DNA of 25,825 bases, from assembly GCA_018369555.1 (NCBI GenBank), contig JAGZCC010000031.1:1-25825 (forward strand). The letters run 5' to 3'. Of this stretch, positions 23,847 to 25,825 are shown in pieces. Within the stretch, counting starts at the first letter, position 1. Each line of letters opens with the position of its first letter. The notes under the pieces are model-generated. The model saw nothing but the letters and a program-made list of their open reading frames with translations. It was not told the DNA's origin and ran no database searches. Origin of the DNA: Thomasclavelia spiroformis. Lineage in GTDB: Bacteria > Bacillota_I > Bacilli_A > Erysipelotrichales > Coprobacillaceae. The position numbers and the translations under genes were made by a program.

Positions 23847-23863
23847 ATTTCATTTCCTCCATA

Positions 23864-23904
23864 AATTTATTAACTTATAACTAATATTAAAAGCAGGATT
23901 TTTC
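23864..23904. repeat. 41-bp direct repeat, left copy
   Basis: AATTTATTAACTTATAACTA and the next 21 bases recur at 25680-25720 with one mismatch (A/G). The repeat ends four bases before the stop of the AAA-ATPase/PD-(D/E)XK gene, so the two copies bracket that gene and its promoter. Confidence 0.9.
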
Positions 23905-23920
23905 CCTTTATCCTGCTTTT
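23889..23920. terminator. Terminator at end of the PD-(D/E)XK gene
   Basis: AAAAGCAGGA (23889-23898) pairs perfectly with TCCTGCTTTT (23911-23920). The right arm is the last codons of the gene and the left arm lies in the 41-base repeat. It could terminate in both directions. Confidence 0.7.
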
Positions 23921-25590
23921 GTAATAATACATTGTTTCTTGTAAAAGGATATTCCATATCCAATTACATTTTCATATCCTTCTTCTTGCAGTCCTTCGAT
24001 ATATTTTTGATCAACGATCTGTTGACTTGCTTTAGCACTGTCTTTTCTTAATTCCTTAATGTTTTTAGAATGTTTACATTCTATTATAATTGCCTGATCA
24101 TCAATATACATTGGTAATACTGCTATATCAAATCTTCCTTCTCCGCTTTCTCTATTTGATTTAACTGTATAGCCATCGGCATTTAAAAATCCTACTAGAA
24201 AGCCATGATAAAAGTTTTCATAATTATCAAAATAACTGATACTGTTTTTTAACACTTGATTTAATACTTTCTGAGCTTCTTTTTCTTTTTTTACAAGCAA
24301 TAAATCTATAAAATCATCTCTTCTTTCTTTTTGATAGCTTTCAAACCAGTTCATAAAGATATCTTCATAGATATATTTAACTTCTTTATTTGGGATAACA
24401 AGTTCATATGTATTACGTATTGCTTGACCATCTTGATCATACACCTTGTTTTTAATTTTTAAATAGCCGGTAAATAATAGAAAACTATAAACATTATCAT
24501 TCATATCTTTGACATTTTTAAAATTCATTTCGCGATATGTTAATTCTGGAACTATCTTCTTGATAATACTTTTTCCATTAATCAGTTGTTCAAATTCTTC
24601 TTTCATTTTCAATGTTGAATTTTCTATATATAATCTTACTAATTCATTACTGCTTGTATTTGCCCAGAATGATATAGCTAAAAATTGATTATCTGATAAA
24701 AGCTTTTTAATATAATTCAAAACACTCCATGGATTATAGATTTCTGTTTTACCAAACAGATAGCCATCATACCAGTCTTTGATCTCCTGACGTTTCTCTA
24801 TTAAATCATAATACTTTAATAAATCATCTATTTCTTTTTGTGTAAAACCAAAGCAGTCAGATGCTTCTTTATCAGTAATATTTCTTACTGTAAAATTATT
24901 TAATCCTGTAAAGATGCTTTCTTTTGATATTCTTAAACATCCTGTAAGAATACCTCTTTCTAATGCATTATTTGTTTTCAACGTTGATGAAAACATACTT
25001 CTTAAAAAATCTACCATTTCATCATAATAGCTATTATTATAAGCACTTTGTAAAGGAACATCGTATTCATCTATTAAGATTATGGTATTAGCTTTATAAA
25101 ATTGTTTCATCGCTTGTGCCAATAAATATAAAGATCCTTCCAATGTTACTTTATTTGCCTTTAAAAAACGTAGATCATTAAGTCTTTCTTTATAAGAATT
25201 ATCAACTTCTTCACTATCCAATAATTCAATATTATCAATAACAATTTTACTGATTATTCCTGCAAATTTCTTTTCTTGTTCTTCCATATTCAAAGACTGC
25301 ATATCTTTTAAACTTAAAAAGATAACAGGATATTGGTTCTGATAACTTTTTGCTTCCTGTTGTTTTGAAATATATAATCCATCAAATAGATATGCATTCT
25401 CTTTTTCTTTATTTGAAAAGAAATAATAAAGCATACTCATATTTAATGTTTTTCCAAATCTTCTTGGTCTTGTATAAAGCGTAACCTTATCACTTAATAC
25501 ATCTTCAATCAGTTTTGTTTTATCTACGTAATAATAATTATTATCCAGTAATTCTTTAAAATTTTCTATACCTGTACTTATACGCTTCAT
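23908..25590 (-). CDS. AAA-ATPase with C-terminal PD-(D/E)XK nuclease domain
   Basis: A 560-residue protein of the AAA-ATPase_like (PF09820) plus PDDEXK_9 (PF08011) family. The N-terminal Walker A variant is R-P-R-R-F-G-K-T (41-48) and Walker B I-I-L-I-D-E-Y-D (170-177). The C-terminal nuclease fold has D488 in G-R-F-D-I-A-V and E504-x-K506 in I-I-E-C-K, so the active site seems complete. The family is found in many near-identical copies in gut Firmicutes and Bacteroidetes; its role is unproven and mobile-element or defence functions have been suggested. A longer frame begins at 25650, but the -10 lies inside it, and GGAAGGGAAAG precedes the ATG at 25590, where the family's M-K-R-I-S-T-G start occurs. 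Confidence 0.9.
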   Translation of the reverse strand: MKRISTGIENFKELLDNNYYYVDKTKLIEDVLSDKVTLYTRPRRFGKTLNMSMLYYFFSNKEKENAYLFDGLYISKQQEAKSYQNQYPVIFLSLKDMQSLNMEEQEKKFAGIISKIVIDNIELLDSEEVDNSYKERLNDLRFLKANKVTLEGSLYLLAQAMKQFYKANTIILIDEYDVPLQSAYNNSYYDEMVDFLRSMFSSTLKTNNALERGILTGCLRISKESIFTGLNNFTVRNITDKEASDCFGFTQKEIDDLLKYYDLIEKRQEIKDWYDGYLFGKTEIYNPWSVLNYIKKLLSDNQFLAISFWANTSSNELVRLYIENSTLKMKEEFEQLINGKSIIKKIVPELTYREMNFKNVKDMNDNVYSFLLFTGYLKIKNKVYDQDGQAIRNTYELVIPNKEVKYIYEDIFMNWFESYQKERRDDFIDLLLVKKEKEAQKVLNQVLKNSISYFDNYENFYHGFLVGFLNADGYTVKSNRESGEGRFDIAVLPMYIDDQAIIIECKHSKNIKELRKDSAKASQQIVDQKYIEGLQEEGYENVIGYGISFYKKQCIITKAG

Positions 25591-25627
25591 TATCTTCTTT
25601 CCCTTCCTAAGCATTTTTATCAGCCTT

Positions 25628-25636
25628 ATTATAACA
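25628..25636 (-). promoter_or_regulatory. Extended -10 promoter of the PD-(D/E)XK gene
   Basis: TGTTATAAT on the minus strand (TATAAT 25628-25633, TG 25635-25636), with no clear -35. It lies 38 bases before the chosen start, inside the segment between the two 41-base repeats. Confidence 0.55.
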
Positions 25637-25677
25637 TAACCATTATCCAAAAATATATTAATTTATTCTGCCAATTT

Positions 25678-25825
25678 TCAATTTATTAGCTTATAACTAA
25701 TATTAAAAGCAGGATTTTTCATTAACTGTCCTTTTTGTCTTGCTTTCACCGCTTTACTTTTTATACCGGGTGTTCCTTTTACTAATGCTTGTGCACTTTC
25801 AACCAACGCATTTCTCACTGTGGTA
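25678..25825 (-). pseudogene. IS110-family transposase, 3' fragment
   Basis: The minus-strand frame enters at the window edge with V-R-N-A-L-V-E-S-A-Q-A-L-V-K-G and I-K-S-K-A-V-K-A-R-Q-K-G, resembling the conserved C-terminal part of IS110/IS116/IS902 transposases. Homology then stops; the frame runs through the 41-base repeat (coding an unrelated 12 or so residues) to TGA at 25678-25680. About 60 C-terminal residues of a normal transposase are missing, so the gene is cut by whatever brought in the repeat. The rest lies outside the window. Confidence 0.55.
25680..25720. repeat. 41-bp direct repeat, right copy
   Basis: Matches 23864-23904 in 40 of 41 positions and in the same orientation. Here it is not followed by the matching hairpin arm, so the terminator exists only at the left copy. 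It sits at the truncated end of the IS110-like frame. Confidence 0.9.

Noticed and set aside
1..25825. CRISPR array, tRNA or rRNA genes
   Set aside because: No regularly spaced repeats and no cloverleaf or rRNA motif noticed on either strand; short RNAs could be missed by eye.

Overview
The window looks like a chromosomal segment of a low-GC, spore-forming Firmicute, most likely one of the gut Erysipelotrichia/Coprobacillaceae (the Thomasclavelia/Clostridium ramosum type). The grounds are very AT-rich DNA, strong AGGAGG ribosome sites, a spoVA sporulation operon, scpAB, KtrAB with a c-di-AMP receptor, a VKTGD-type sortase anchor, and IS110 and IS605-type transposase remnants. Taxonomy is inferred from gene content only.

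Left end (1-2940): a degraded mobile-element scar. Two copies of a tyrosine-integrase 3' end (95-259 and 2716-2790; 72 of 75 shared bases identical), each followed by a terminator hairpin, bracket a two-gene minus-strand cassette. The cassette has a DUF6414-like protein (1600-2475) coupled by an ATGA overlap to a ClpB-type AAA+ ATPase (437-1603), with its own promoter. A short sequence reading T-I-E-W-E-stop (2920-2937), which looks like the 3' end of guaA, a common integration site, lies at the right edge of the scar. This cassette is the best candidate for an undescribed, possibly defensive, system.

Core block (2942-19940): a DUF5662 gene with scpB and scpA (chromosome condensation); a VanZ-domain membrane protein; spoVAC-spoVAD-spoVAE-spoVAF (dipicolinate uptake during sporulation and germination); folT, whose leader contains a small tnpB-like remnant; folC fused to an N-terminal acetyltransferase domain; a c-di-AMP receptor (pstA/darA); ktrA, ktrB and mntP (K+ and Mn2+ homeostasis); and two flavoprotein genes. 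The last group reads on the minus strand from a promoter near 18000. Divergent from it, on the plus strand, are a YebC/YeeI-family gene, an MBL-fold hydrolase and a YbgC-like thioesterase, closed by a bidirectional terminator near 19990.

Right end (20052-25825): accessory genes. A secreted, sortase-anchored GH123/DUF4091 glycosidase is broken by a frameshift at an A7 tract and appears to have lost the end of its catalytic domain; a cre-like site overlaps its promoter. Then come an RNA 2'-phosphotransferase (KptA), a zinc-ribbon DUF1801 protein, and an AAA-ATPase/PD-(D/E)XK protein of the family often found in many copies in gut bacteria. That last gene is bracketed by a 41-bp direct repeat (one mismatch), with a truncated IS110-type transposase beyond it.
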